Positions 34,625 through 43,295 are shown, numbered from the stretch's first letter. The stretch is DNA of 64,000 nucleotides from an uncultured Pelagibacteraceae bacterium (GCA_902628495.1 CACONH010000001.1:310001-374000), one strand, 5' to 3'. Made by a program: numbers and translations. The notes: generated by a model not told the origin, from the letters alone.

Positions 34625-35605
34625 TTATTGAATATTATTTTCTAAAATATTGTGAATATGAATTATGCCAATTGTTTTATTTATAACTTTATTTTTATGT
34701 ACACATAAAGAAGTTATTCTTTTGGAGTTCATTAATGACAAAGCTTTTACTGCCAAAACTTCTTTGTCTACAGATATTGGATTTTTTGTCATTACATTTT
34801 TGACTTTAAGATTATCTAAATTTCCTTTTTTTTCGTTTATTCTTCTAATTTGACCATCGGTTATGATACCGTTTGTTTTTCCTGAATTATTTTGTACTAT
34901 CAATACTCCAAGTTTCTTTTTTGTTATAATTTTTAAAGCAGTAACCATTCTAATATTTTCATTTATAAATGGAATTTTTTTACCTTTTAACATTAAATCT
35001 TCAACGGTTTTTAGTTTAGCACCAATACTGCCTGAAGGGTGAAATTTTTTAAATTCTTTTTCACCAAAATTTTTTTGCCTCATCGTTGAAATTGCTATTG
35101 CATCGCCAATAGCTAGTTGCATTATAGTTGATGAAGTTGGAACTATATTTCCGGGTCCAGCCTCTTTAACTTCGGGCAATAAAATTTTTAAATCTGAATT
35201 TTTGTAAAGTAATGAATTTTTTTTTGATACTATACCTATTAAAATAATATTTTTATTTCTATTAGCATGTTGAATTATATTTTTTAATTCAGCAGACTCC
35301 CCGCTATTACTGATTAGAATAAGCACATCATGAGAGCAAATTTGTCCTAAATCGCCATGTGAACATGAACTAGCATCAACAAAAAAAGACGGTGTACCAA
35401 CAGACGAAAGTGTAGATGAAATTTTTTTAGCGATTATACCAGACTTTCCAACACCAGATAATATTATTTTTCCTTTTTTACAATTAACTATTGTTTCAAT
35501 TACTTTGTAAAAATTTTTATCAATTGAAGCTTTTAGTTTTTTTAAAGAATTAATTTCTGACAAAATTACTTCTTTTGCTATTTTTTTATATTTATTTTTA
35601 TACAT
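34625..35605 (-). CDS. kdsD: Arabinose-5-phosphate isomerase (KdsD/KpsF)
   Basis: Converts ribulose-5-phosphate to arabinose-5-phosphate for Kdo synthesis. The SIS domain (about residues 35-180) contains ILSGVGKSGIIAKKISSTLSSVGTPSFF and ISNSGESAEL; two CBS domains follow (about 205-325, e.g. GVLIVQNNSGKTNGIITDGQIRR). The ATG at 35605 overlaps the rnd stop (TAATG) and is preferred over the frame's earlier start at 35617. kdsB for the later Kdo step is 6 kb away. Confidence 0.93.
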   Translation of the reverse strand: MYKNKYKKIAKEVILSEINSLKKLKASIDKNFYKVIETIVNCKKGKIILSGVGKSGIIAKKISSTLSSVGTPSFFVDASSCSHGDLGQICSHDVLILISNSGESAELKNIIQHANRNKNIILIGIVSKKNSLLYKNSDLKILLPEVKEAGPGNIVPTSSTIMQLAIGDAIAISTMRQKNFGEKEFKKFHPSGSIGAKLKTVEDLMLKGKKIPFINENIRMVTALKIITKKKLGVLIVQNNSGKTNGIITDGQIRRINEKKGNLDNLKVKNVMTKNPISVDKEVLAVKALSLMNSKRITSLCVHKNKVINKTIGIIHIHNILENNIQ

Positions 35606-36210
35606 TAGTGTGACCAAACATCATCTGGAAAACATTCTAGATCTAAATTTACTCTAGTATTAATAAACTTTAAACAGTCTTTATAAAGGTTTATACGATT
35701 TTCTCTAATAAGCATTTTATTTAATTCATTGTTTATTTTATGTAAGTAAAGAACATCATTCGCACAGTACTTAATTTGTGCAGATGAAAGTTCACCACCA
35801 AAATCAGATGTTTGATGTTGTTTACTTATATCTATTCCAACAAATTCTTTTACTAGGTCTTTTAAACCATGCTTGTCAGTATATTTTCTAATTAGTTTTG
35901 ACTGAAGTTTTGTATCTTCGATATTTTCTACATCGATTTGTAAATATTTTTTAATAAAAACTAAATCAGCTCTTGCAAAATGAAAAATTTTGGTGACTGA
36001 CTTGTCAGATAAAATTTTTTTTAAGTTTGGAGCATCATAATTATTTCTATTTAATTGAATAATATGGGCATCAGATTTACCAGTTGAGATTTGAACTAAA
36101 CACAATTTATCTCTTAAGAAATTTAATCCCATAAATTCACAATCTATGGCAATCTTATTGCCAAATTCTAAATCTTTTGGTAAATCGTTTTTGTGAAGTT
36201 TAATATCCAT
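35605..36210 (-). CDS. Ribonuclease D-like 3'-5' exonuclease
   Basis: A 201-residue stand-alone DEDDy exonuclease domain: IAIDCEFMGLNFLRDKLCLVQIST (Asp, Glu), KIFHFARADLVFIKKYL (Asp) and YCANDVLYLHKI (Tyr, Asp). It lacks the HRDC domains of full-length RNase D, as is usual for the short alphaproteobacterial form beside kdsD. The likely role is tRNA or small RNA 3' trimming. Confidence 0.9.
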   Translation of the reverse strand: MDIKLHKNDLPKDLEFGNKIAIDCEFMGLNFLRDKLCLVQISTGKSDAHIIQLNRNNYDAPNLKKILSDKSVTKIFHFARADLVFIKKYLQIDVENIEDTKLQSKLIRKYTDKHGLKDLVKEFVGIDISKQHQTSDFGGELSSAQIKYCANDVLYLHKINNELNKMLIRENRINLYKDCLKFINTRVNLDLECFPDDVWSH

Positions 36211-36235
36211 AAAATTTTAAATATTTAATATATAT

Positions 36236-37186
36236 ATGAAACCAAAAAATTGTCTAATTTTTGGCGCAAGCGGTCAAATTGGCCGTAACTTAATAAGAGG
36301 GCTTACTCAGAAGAATTTAAAAGTTACTGCAGTTACAAGAAACTTACACCAAAAAGGGTATATTTTAAAAACACAAGCAAACCCAGGATATCTAGATATT
36401 GTTGAAACGAATATATTTGACAGTGATAAAATTGAAAACCTAATTAAAAAAGCAGAAGTTTGTATTAACTTGGTTGGGATTTTGTATGAGAAGGGTTCAA
36501 ATAACTTCAAAAACATTCATGAAAAATTTCCAAGTATGATTTCATCTCTTTGTCAAAAACATAAAATAGATAAATTTATACACCTTTCAGCACTGGGGAT
36601 TGAAAATGCAAATAACTCTAAATATGCAGCAAGCAAATTAAATGGAGAAATCGTGGTTCGTAAAAATTTTAAAGATGCAATTATTTTAAAACCATCAATT
36701 ATTTATTCTGTTGATGATAATTTTACAACTATGTTGATGGGATTGCTAAACTTATCACCTTTTTTTCCATTGTATTACGGTGGCAAGACCAAATTCATGC
36801 CTTTACATTGTACTGATATATGTAATTTGATTTTTGATTTAATTGAAAATGATATTGATGATAAAATAATTGAATGTATTGGGCCAGAGGAATTAACATT
36901 TAAACAAATTATTGAAAAATTGTTAAAACTGATTGAAAAAAAAAGATTTTTTGTACCAATACCAATATTTGTGGCAAATATAATGGCTACATTTTTTCAA
37001 ATGTTGCCTAAACCATTAATAACTCGAGACCAAATTAAATTACTTTTTTACGATAATATTCCGTCTGGAAAATATAAAACGAACTTTGATATAGGAAAAC
37101 AATTTAGATCAAATTTTGAAGAAGAGGTTGAGAAATACTGCTATATGTGGAAAGAAACGGGAGAATACGCTAAAAAAAAAATGTAA
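36236..37186 (+). CDS. NDUFA9-like complex I accessory subunit / NAD(P)-binding epimerase-family protein
   Basis: A 316-residue atypical short-chain dehydrogenase with the nucleotide loop LIFGASGQIGRNLI (residues 7-20), the segment VCINLVGILYEKG, FIHLSALGI with the following YAASKLNGE, and a hydrophobic IPIFVANIMATFFQMLP stretch. These match the family of the 39-kDa (NDUFA9) subunit of respiratory complex I, found as a stand-alone gene in alphaproteobacteria. Whether it binds complex I here is inference. Divergent from rnd. Confidence 0.82.
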   Translation: MKPKNCLIFGASGQIGRNLIRGLTQKNLKVTAVTRNLHQKGYILKTQANPGYLDIVETNIFDSDKIENLIKKAEVCINLVGILYEKGSNNFKNIHEKFPSMISSLCQKHKIDKFIHLSALGIENANNSKYAASKLNGEIVVRKNFKDAIILKPSIIYSVDDNFTTMLMGLLNLSPFFPLYYGGKTKFMPLHCTDICNLIFDLIENDIDDKIIECIGPEELTFKQIIEKLLKLIEKKRFFVPIPIFVANIMATFFQMLPKPLITRDQIKLLFYDNIPSGKYKTNFDIGKQFRSNFEEEVEKYCYMWKETGEYAKKKM

Positions 37187-37195
37187 GTTAAAAAT

Positions 37196-37438
37196 ATGAT
37201 AACTTGGATAATTTATATTATAGTCGCTTTGATATTATTTTTTGTTTTGTACTTAGCTTTGCAAGGAGTTAATAGAGGAGTAGAAGCAAAAAATCTAAAC
37301 AAAATTACGAAATCAAAAAATAATTTAAGTTCTAAGAAAAGTTTAACAAGTGAATTAAAAAAACTAAAAAAACTGTATGATGAAGGTGTAATTAGTAAAA
37401 AAGAATTTAATTTGGCAAAAAAAAAATTATTAGGCTGA
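37196..37438 (+). CDS. Small membrane protein with C-terminal SHOCT domain
   Basis: An 80-residue protein with one membrane helix at the N-terminus (about 3-23), a basic linker, and a C-terminal SHOCT motif (LKKLKKLYDEGVISKKEFNLAKKKLLG, about 53-80). SHOCT motifs are short oligomerisation or targeting modules; the function is unknown. It starts ten bases after the NDUFA9-like gene and overlaps the end of the convergent gcrA by nine bases. Confidence 0.75.
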   Translation: MITWIIYIIVALILFFVLYLALQGVNRGVEAKNLNKITKSKNNLSSKKSLTSELKKLKKLYDEGVISKKEFNLAKKKLLG

Positions 37439-37918
37439 TTTAATTTTTTTTTGAATAAATTTTGGAACTTCGCTATCTTTTTCCACAACTTCTTCTTTTT
37501 TGTTCTTTGGCTGAAATGCATACAATAAGTGAAGTTTACAATAAGAAAAATCCTTTAATGAAGTTCTGCCACAAAAATAAAAATTCTTCTCGTTAGGATG
37601 TCCGATCGGCCATTTACATGAATTCTCGTCTAACTCCTCAAGTTGCTTAGGGTTTTCTGGTTCAAAATCTTTTTCAATTACTAGCGATTTAAACTTTCCT
37701 CTACGAAATTTTCTCTGATTTAAATTTTTAACTTTATTATTTTTATTGTTTAAAGACCCTTTTTTTGTAATTATTTTTCCTGATAAATTTAGTCTATGTG
37801 CTTTCCCGATAACTGCATTTCTGCTTACTCCGCCTAATATTTCAGCTATTTGGCTTGCAGTACTACCTTTACCCCAAAGTTCTTTAAGTTTTGCAACTTT
37901 TTCATCTGTCCAACTCAT
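37430..37918 (-). CDS. gcrA: GcrA-family cell cycle transcription regulator
   Basis: A 162-residue regulator that in Caulobacter works with sigma-70 and GANTC methylation by CcrM. The N-terminal helix-turn-helix MSWTDEKVAKLKELWGKGST with IAEILGGVSRNAVIGKAHRLNL (about residues 23-44) is diagnostic. A basic linker follows, then the C-terminal sigma-interacting part with CKWPIGHPNEKNFYFCGR and YCKLH. Convergent overlap with the SHOCT gene. Confidence 0.95.
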   Translation of the reverse strand: MSWTDEKVAKLKELWGKGSTASQIAEILGGVSRNAVIGKAHRLNLSGKIITKKGSLNNKNNKVKNLNQRKFRRGKFKSLVIEKDFEPENPKQLEELDENSCKWPIGHPNEKNFYFCGRTSLKDFSYCKLHLLYAFQPKNKKEEVVEKDSEVPKFIQKKIKSA

Positions 37919-38040
37919 TAACTATATTTTGTTATTTAATTTTTATTAAATACAATATATAGCTTAAATATATTTAATTTTTTAACAAGCATATTATTTT
38001 ATTTCCTAACAGTTTTTTTAAATTATTAAGAACTATATTT

Positions 38041-38853
38041 ATGGTTGAATTAAATAATAAATACAAAATTGGAAAAAGAAGATTTGGATTAATAAATTGG
38101 ATAGGTTTTTATTCTTTATATAAAAAAGAAACTTTACGATTTTTAATTGTATTCGGGCAAACAATTCTAGGACCTGTGTTAACAGGAATTCTATTTTTGA
38201 TTGTAATATCTATTGCATGGGGTGATGATAGGGGGGAGGTTTTAGGCTTACCTTTTATAGAGTTCTTAGCTCCTGGACTTATAACCATGCAAGTAATCCA
38301 ACAAGCTTTCTCACACTCCTCATCATCCATACTAATGGGTAAAGTTATGGGGAATATTGTTGATTTAATTGGAAGTCCATTGTCTGCCGCAGAAGTTACC
38401 TTAGCTATTGTTTTGGCATCAGTTACAAGATCATTTATTATTTGTATAGTATCAATAATTTGCTTCAATTTATTGGTAGACGTAGAAGTATTAAATTATT
38501 ATTATTTTTTTGCTTACTTAATATTTTCATCTTTTTTTATGGGCTCATTAGGTTTCATAGCTGGTATGTGGGCAGAAAAATTTGATAATATGGCGACAGT
38601 GACTAATTTTATTATAGTGCCGTTATCTTTTTTATCTGGTGCATTTTACTCAATCGAAAGATTACCAGATTTCTTGAAATCAATCAGTAATTACAACCCT
38701 TTTTTTCATATGATAGATGGATTAAGATTCTCTATGATTGGAACTAGCGATGGATCAACAATATTTGGGTTATCGTATTTACTATCTTTTAATTTAATCT
38801 TCTGGTGTACTGCATATTATTTATACAAAAAAGGTTATAAAATAAAATCATGA
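38041..38853 (+). CDS. ABC-2 type transporter permease
   Basis: A 270-residue inner-membrane permease with six hydrophobic segments and the ABC-2 signature around residues 70-115 (FLAPGLITMQVIQQAFSHSSSSILMGKVMG) plus the C-terminal NYNPFFHMIDGLRFSMIG. Homologues export polysaccharide, lipid or drugs together with a separate ATPase. No ATPase gene is adjacent, so its partner must be elsewhere. It overlaps argD by four bases. Confidence 0.85.
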   Translation: MVELNNKYKIGKRRFGLINWIGFYSLYKKETLRFLIVFGQTILGPVLTGILFLIVISIAWGDDRGEVLGLPFIEFLAPGLITMQVIQQAFSHSSSSILMGKVMGNIVDLIGSPLSAAEVTLAIVLASVTRSFIICIVSIICFNLLVDVEVLNYYYFFAYLIFSSFFMGSLGFIAGMWAEKFDNMATVTNFIIVPLSFLSGAFYSIERLPDFLKSISNYNPFFHMIDGLRFSMIGTSDGSTIFGLSYLLSFNLIFWCTAYYLYKKGYKIKS

Positions 38854-40016
38854 GTTATTTAGCAAAAAATTATAATAGAAAAAAAATTTCTTTTAAATTT
38901 GGAAAAGGGAGTTATTTGTTTTCAACTGACAAAAAAAAATATCTTGATTTTGTTCAGGGTATAGCTGTAAATTCTTTGGGTCATTCACACCCCAAACTTA
39001 TAAAAACGATAAAAATCCAATCCAAGAAGCTTTGGCATGTTTCAAATGCTTTTCAAATTCCAGAGGGTGAAAAACTTGCTGAAAAGTTATGTAAAAAAAC
39101 TTTTGCAGATTTTGTAATGTTTCAAAATAGTGGCGCGGAGGCAACTGAAGCTGCTGTTAAAGTTGCGAGAAGATATTTTTATTCAATAGGAAAACCAAAA
39201 AAAAATAGAATATTATGTGTAAAGAATTCGTTCCATGGAAGAACATTGGCTGCAATCTTTGCTAGTGGATCAAAAAAAATGACGGAGGGATTTGGTCCTA
39301 AAATACCAGGTTTCGACCATTTTAGATTTGGAAATCATGATTCTTTAAAAAAAAAAATAAACAAGAATACTGCCGCAATAATGGTAGAAACTGTCATGGG
39401 AGAGGGAGGAATTAAAGTAATACCTGATTGGTGTTTGAGGGAATTAAGACAATTGTGCAATAAAAAAAAAATTTTATTAATTCTTGATGAAGTACAATGT
39501 GGAGTAGCAAGATCTGGTGATTTTTTTGCTTTTGAAAAATCTAAAGTAAAACCAGACATTGTACCGATTGCTAAAGGAATTGGAGGAGGATTTCCCATAG
39601 GAGCAGTTTTAATGAACAAAAAAGTTGCATCAGGCATGACTGCTGGCTCTCATGGCTCAACCTTCGGAGGAAATCCTTTAGCTATGACTGTTGGCAACAC
39701 AGTTATGGATATAGTTTCAAAAAAAAGTTTTTTAAATAACATAAAAAAATTGTCTAAATATTTTTTAGAAAAATTGAATAGTATTAAATCTAAACACCCA
39801 GATATTATAAAAGAAATAAGAGGAAGAGGATTATTGATTGGTATTCAACTTCATAATAACCCAACTTTATTTATAAAAAAACTAATGGACTATAAATTAT
39901 TAACTATTCGTGCTGCCGAGAATGTTATTCGAATACTACCCCCTTTAAATGTCAAAAAAAAAGAAATAGATATCGCAGTAAAAATCATCTCCAAAGTTTG
40001 TAATGATCTTAAGTAA
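38850..40016 (+). CDS. argD: Acetylornithine aminotransferase
   Basis: A PLP aminotransferase of arginine synthesis that often also serves the succinyl-DAP step of lysine synthesis. The 388-residue class III enzyme shows FVQGIAVNSLGHSHPKL, QNSGAEATEAAVKVARRY, NSFHGRT, ILDEVQCGVARSG and IAKGIGGGFPIGA with the PLP lysine. Since dapD and dapE are in the window and no dapC is seen, dual use for lysine is plausible. Confidence 0.93.
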   Translation: MSYLAKNYNRKKISFKFGKGSYLFSTDKKKYLDFVQGIAVNSLGHSHPKLIKTIKIQSKKLWHVSNAFQIPEGEKLAEKLCKKTFADFVMFQNSGAEATEAAVKVARRYFYSIGKPKKNRILCVKNSFHGRTLAAIFASGSKKMTEGFGPKIPGFDHFRFGNHDSLKKKINKNTAAIMVETVMGEGGIKVIPDWCLRELRQLCNKKKILLILDEVQCGVARSGDFFAFEKSKVKPDIVPIAKGIGGGFPIGAVLMNKKVASGMTAGSHGSTFGGNPLAMTVGNTVMDIVSKKSFLNNIKKLSKYFLEKLNSIKSKHPDIIKEIRGRGLLIGIQLHNNPTLFIKKLMDYKLLTIRAAENVIRILPPLNVKKKEIDIAVKIISKVCNDLK

Positions 40017-40017
40017 G

Positions 40018-40947
40018 ATGAATCATTTTATAAATTTAAAAGATATTAAAACCAAAGATCTTAGAAAAATTATCTTAGATGCCAAAAAAAGAAAAAATTT
40101 AAGAAAGACATTAAATACATTAGAAGTTGACAAAGGATCTCCTCTTAAAGGTAAAATATTAGTGCAGATGTTTGAAAAACCAAGTTTAAGAACTCGACTA
40201 AGTTTTTATTTAGCGATCAAACAATTGGGTGGCGGCACAATTACTTTAAGATCAAACGAACTACATCTTGGACAAGGGGGAGAAAGTATAGCAGATACAG
40301 CTAAAATTTTGTCTACCTATGGTGATGGATTTATGCTTAGAACTAATAATGATAAAAAAATAGAAAATTTCAAAAAATATTTATCAATTCCTATAATTAA
40401 TGGTTTAAGTCCATCGTCTCATCCAACACAAGTACTATCAGATATCTTCACAGTTGAAGAAATTAAAAAAAAATCTATTTCAAATTTAAATATCTGCTGG
40501 ATTGGAGATTCAAATAATGTTCTAAATAGTTTAATTGCAGCATCCGTAAAATTTTCATTTAAGTTAAGAATAGGCTGTCCTAAAAAGTTTAAACCAAATT
40601 TAGATGTTTTAAATTGGGTTAAAAAAAATAAGAAAAAAATTTATATTTATGAAGACCCTAAAAAAGCAGCCTTAAATGCTGATGTAATATTTTCTGATAA
40701 GGTCATATCTCTTAACGATAAAGTTAATAAAAAAAACAAATTAAAAGAATTTAAAAACTTTAAAATTGACAAAAAATTATTTAGCTATGCAAAAAAAGAT
40801 TGTATTTTTTTACATTGCTTACCTCGTGGTAATGAAGTTACAGATGAAATTTTTTTAGGTAATAGATCTTGCGTTTGGCAACAGGCTTCGAATAGAGTTC
40901 ACATTCAAAAAAGTATATTATTATATTGTTTTGGAAAATTAAGGTAA
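40018..40947 (+). CDS. argF: Ornithine carbamoyltransferase
   Basis: Makes citrulline from ornithine and carbamoyl phosphate. The protein (309 residues from the ATG at 40018) has FEKPSLRTRLSF where the usual motif reads STRTR, LHLGQGGESIADTAKIL, SSHPTQVLSDIFT, and HCLPRGNEVTDEIF lacking the usual AH after HCLP. SMG of the ornithine loop reads SLN. These are conservative but notable departures. The longer start at 40003 lies inside argD. It overlaps the convergent cytochrome gene by nine bases. Confidence 0.88.
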   Translation: MNHFINLKDIKTKDLRKIILDAKKRKNLRKTLNTLEVDKGSPLKGKILVQMFEKPSLRTRLSFYLAIKQLGGGTITLRSNELHLGQGGESIADTAKILSTYGDGFMLRTNNDKKIENFKKYLSIPIINGLSPSSHPTQVLSDIFTVEEIKKKSISNLNICWIGDSNNVLNSLIAASVKFSFKLRIGCPKKFKPNLDVLNWVKKNKKKIYIYEDPKKAALNADVIFSDKVISLNDKVNKKNKLKEFKNFKIDKKLFSYAKKDCIFLHCLPRGNEVTDEIFLGNRSCVWQQASNRVHIQKSILLYCFGKLR

Positions 40948-41484
40948 AGGTAGTGGATTATCTGAATATTTATTTAGATATAAAATAACTGAAGCTCTAT
41001 CTTTTTCTTTTCTTAATCCAGCGTAAGCCATTTTTGTACCTTTGATCCATTTTTGAGGTTTAATTAAAAAACCGTTAAGCTCTTCAAAAGACCAATTTTT
41101 TTTGTATTCGACTAACGCTTTAGAATATTTATAATCTCCCACAGCTGCAATTTTTCTACCTACCACATTATATAATGCTGGTCCGATTTTATTACCTCCA
41201 CCGGCTTCAATTGAATGACAAGCTGAACATTTTTTAAAAACTTTTTCACCATGAGCGATATCACCTAACGCCATAAGAGCCGAAATATCAACTTTATCAT
41301 CAGCTTTCATGGTTTTCTCATCACTTATTTGTTTGGCACCATCATCAGGAAGCTCTACTTTATAAGCAGAACTATCTAACTTATCTACTTTAAATATGAT
41401 GTTTGAAATTTTATTAATTCCAATTATTAATAGTGCCACGAGTAATATTGAAGCTATGATTTTGTTTATCTCAAAGGAGTCCAT
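40939..41484 (-). CDS. cycM: Membrane-anchored cytochrome c (CycM-like)
   Basis: A 181-residue class I cytochrome c with an uncleaved N-terminal membrane helix (about residues 8-28), a flexible linker, and a heme domain. The heme site is CSACHS near residue 92 and the axial Met is in GTKMAYAGL near 155. In alphaproteobacteria this protein carries electrons from the bc1 complex to terminal oxidase. It stands divergent to kdsB, the conserved neighbour order. Confidence 0.92.
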   Translation of the reverse strand: MDSFEINKIIASILLVALLIIGINKISNIIFKVDKLDSSAYKVELPDDGAKQISDEKTMKADDKVDISALMALGDIAHGEKVFKKCSACHSIEAGGGNKIGPALYNVVGRKIAAVGDYKYSKALVEYKKNWSFEELNGFLIKPQKWIKGTKMAYAGLRKEKDRASVILYLNKYSDNPLPLP

Positions 41485-41546
41485 TATTCTATGTATAAAT
41501 TACGTATAACATGTTAATTGAAAAAAATGCTATTTAAAAAAAAGTT

Positions 41547-41563
41547 TGCGTCTCATAGACGCA
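41547..41563. promoter_or_regulatory. GC-rich perfect hairpin upstream of kdsB
   Basis: TGCGTCT (41547-41553) and AGACGCA (41557-41563) flank a CAT loop, 16 bases before the kdsB ATG and in the divergent space shared with cycM. It could be a 5' leader hairpin of kdsB or a dyad operator for both genes. No U-tract follows, so a terminator is unlikely. Confidence 0.5.
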
Positions 41564-41578
41564 CAAATTTTACACTTT

Positions 41579-42325
41579 ATGTCTAAAACTATCATTATAA
41601 TACCGTCAAGATTGAGCGCAACCCGCCTTCCTAATAAACCTTTGCTAAAAATAGGTAATTTATCAATAATTCAACATGTTTACAAAAGAGCCATAGAATC
41701 TAAAGTCGGGAAGGTTTATGTTGCAACAGGAGATAAGGAAATTGTAGAAGAAATTCGTAAAATCAAAGGCAAATTTATTTTAACTAAAAAAAAACATAAA
41801 ACTGGTACAGATAGAATTTTTGAAGCATATAAAAAAATCAGTAAAAAATTAAGCTGTGAATATATTATTAACTTACAAGGAGATGAGCCTTTTATTGATC
41901 CAAAAGATATAATTAATTTGAATAAGAGCGTAATATCAGAAAACTCAGATATTGGCACTTTAGGAAATAAGCTTACCAAATTTGATTTTGCAAACAATAA
42001 TATTGTTAAGGTAATTACAGAAAAAAATATTATAAAAAAAAAAATTTCTAGATCAAAAAAATTTTTGAGAAACTGTGATCATAGCATAAAAAATATATTT
42101 GGACATATTGGCATATATCAATTTAGGACGTATATTTTAGAAAAATTTGTAGATTTAAAACAATCAAAAAATGAAATTAAATATAAGCTCGAACAATTAA
42201 GAGCTCTTGAAAATGGTATTAATATTGATGTGGTTTATAGTAAAAATAAGTCCTTTGGTATTGATACAGTAGAGGATTATGTAGAAATAAAAAAGATTAT
42301 GGAATATAAAATCAAGAAACTATGA
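41579..42325 (+). CDS. kdsB: 3-deoxy-manno-octulosonate cytidylyltransferase (CMP-Kdo synthetase)
   Basis: Activates Kdo as CMP-Kdo for LPS inner core synthesis. The sequence begins MSKTIIIIPSRLSATRLPNK, the nucleotide-binding start of the family; IINLQGDEPFIDP follows near residue 100, and the C-terminal KLEQLRALENGI and FGIDTVEDY segments are canonical. ATG 41579 was chosen over the frame's earlier start at 41546, which lies upstream of the hairpin and adds non-family residues. Overlaps pheA by four bases. Confidence 0.95.
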   Translation: MSKTIIIIPSRLSATRLPNKPLLKIGNLSIIQHVYKRAIESKVGKVYVATGDKEIVEEIRKIKGKFILTKKKHKTGTDRIFEAYKKISKKLSCEYIINLQGDEPFIDPKDIINLNKSVISENSDIGTLGNKLTKFDFANNNIVKVITEKNIIKKKISRSKKFLRNCDHSIKNIFGHIGIYQFRTYILEKFVDLKQSKNEIKYKLEQLRALENGINIDVVYSKNKSFGIDTVEDYVEIKKIMEYKIKKL

Positions 42326-43155
42326 AAATTGTTTATCAAGGATCGCCTGGTGCTTATTCGCACTTAGCTGCAAAAAAAATTTATCCAAACTATGAGTTCA
42401 TACCTTATAATACTTTTGAGGATTGTTTTAAACATTGCAATGAAAATGAAGAACATAAAACGATAATACCAGTAGAAAATTCTATAGCAGGAAGGGTTGC
42501 TGATATTCAATATCTTATAAATAAATATAAATTACAAATATATGCGGAACATTTTCAGGAAATAAAACATAATTTAATGATTTTAAAAGATAATAAACTT
42601 GAAAATGTAAAGTCAGTTAGATCCCATTCGCAAGCGATTTCACAATGTCAAAAGTTGATCAATTCTAACAAATTTGAACCTATCATTGCGGCAGATACAG
42701 CTGGTAGTGCAAAATATATAAGTGAAAAAAAAATAAAAAGCGAGGCAGCTATTGCCTCCGAGCTTGCTGCCAAAATTTATGATTTAAAGATTGTAAAAGA
42801 AAATATTGAGGACAATCACAGTAATGTAACGAGATTTTTAATAATGGGAAAAAAAAAATCACATCCAGATTTTAAAAATAAAAACTATATTACAAGTTGT
42901 ATATTTAAGGTGAAAAATAAACCAGCCGCTCTTTACAAATGCCTTGGAGGTTTTGCAACCAACAATGTTAATTTAAGCAAATTAGAGAGTTTTTCAGATC
43001 AAAACAGTTTTGAACAATACTTATTTATTTGTGATATGTATGGCCATATTGAAGATCCAAAAATTCAAAAATCTTTAGAAGAACTAGGCTTTCATACTGT
43101 TAATTTAGATATACTTGGCGTTTATGAGGCAAGTGAGTATAGAAACATAAAATAA
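42322..43155 (+). CDS. pheA: Prephenate dehydratase
   Basis: Converts prephenate to phenylpyruvate for phenylalanine synthesis. The 277-residue monofunctional protein has VYQGSPGAYSHLAAKK at the start, VENSIAGRVADI, and NHSNVTRFLIMG with the catalytic Thr-Arg-Phe. An ACT domain follows (about residues 195-275, SCIFKVKNKPAALYKCLGGFATNNVNLSKLES) for phenylalanine feedback. No chorismate mutase domain is fused. Confidence 0.95.
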   Translation: MKIVYQGSPGAYSHLAAKKIYPNYEFIPYNTFEDCFKHCNENEEHKTIIPVENSIAGRVADIQYLINKYKLQIYAEHFQEIKHNLMILKDNKLENVKSVRSHSQAISQCQKLINSNKFEPIIAADTAGSAKYISEKKIKSEAAIASELAAKIYDLKIVKENIEDNHSNVTRFLIMGKKKSHPDFKNKNYITSCIFKVKNKPAALYKCLGGFATNNVNLSKLESFSDQNSFEQYLFICDMYGHIEDPKIQKSLEELGFHTVNLDILGVYEASEYRNIK

Positions 43156-43168
43156 TTAAAAACTTTTG

Positions 43169-43198
43169 TTGTAGACTAGAAAATATTACTGTTATAAT
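43169..43198 (+). promoter_or_regulatory. Promoter of the SRP RNA gene (and dnaX)
   Basis: A perfect TATAAT at 43193-43198 with TTGTAG (43169-43174) 18 bases upstream. The predicted start falls six to eight bases downstream, on the first G residues of the SRP RNA (43204), which supports both calls. Confidence 0.7.
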
Positions 43199-43203
43199 AA
43201 ATT

Positions 43204-43292
43204 GGGGCTAATCAGGTGGTATTACCATGAACTCCCCCAGGCTTGAAAAAGAGCAAGGGTAATGAGTATTTTCCAGGTTGATTGGTCCCTTG
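43204..43292 (+). ncRNA. ffs: Signal recognition particle RNA (4.5S, bacterial small type)
   Basis: A single long hairpin of about 89 bases directly before dnaX, the usual alphaproteobacterial location. The closing stem is GGGGCTAATCA (43204-43214) with TGATTGGTCCC (43279-43289), including two G-U pairs. Domain IV has CAGG opposite AGCA, the conserved symmetric loop bound by Ffh, capped by CTT-GAAA-AAG and flanked by CCC/GGG. The GAAA tetraloop replaces the common GGAA. The 3' end is approximate. The RNA ends within a few bases of the dnaX ATG. Confidence 0.88.
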
Positions 43293-43295
43293 CAT

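Noticed and set aside
43278-43295. An upstream extension of the dnaX frame
   Set aside because: It lies within the closing stem of the SRP RNA; the ATG at 43296 matches the DnaX N-terminus.
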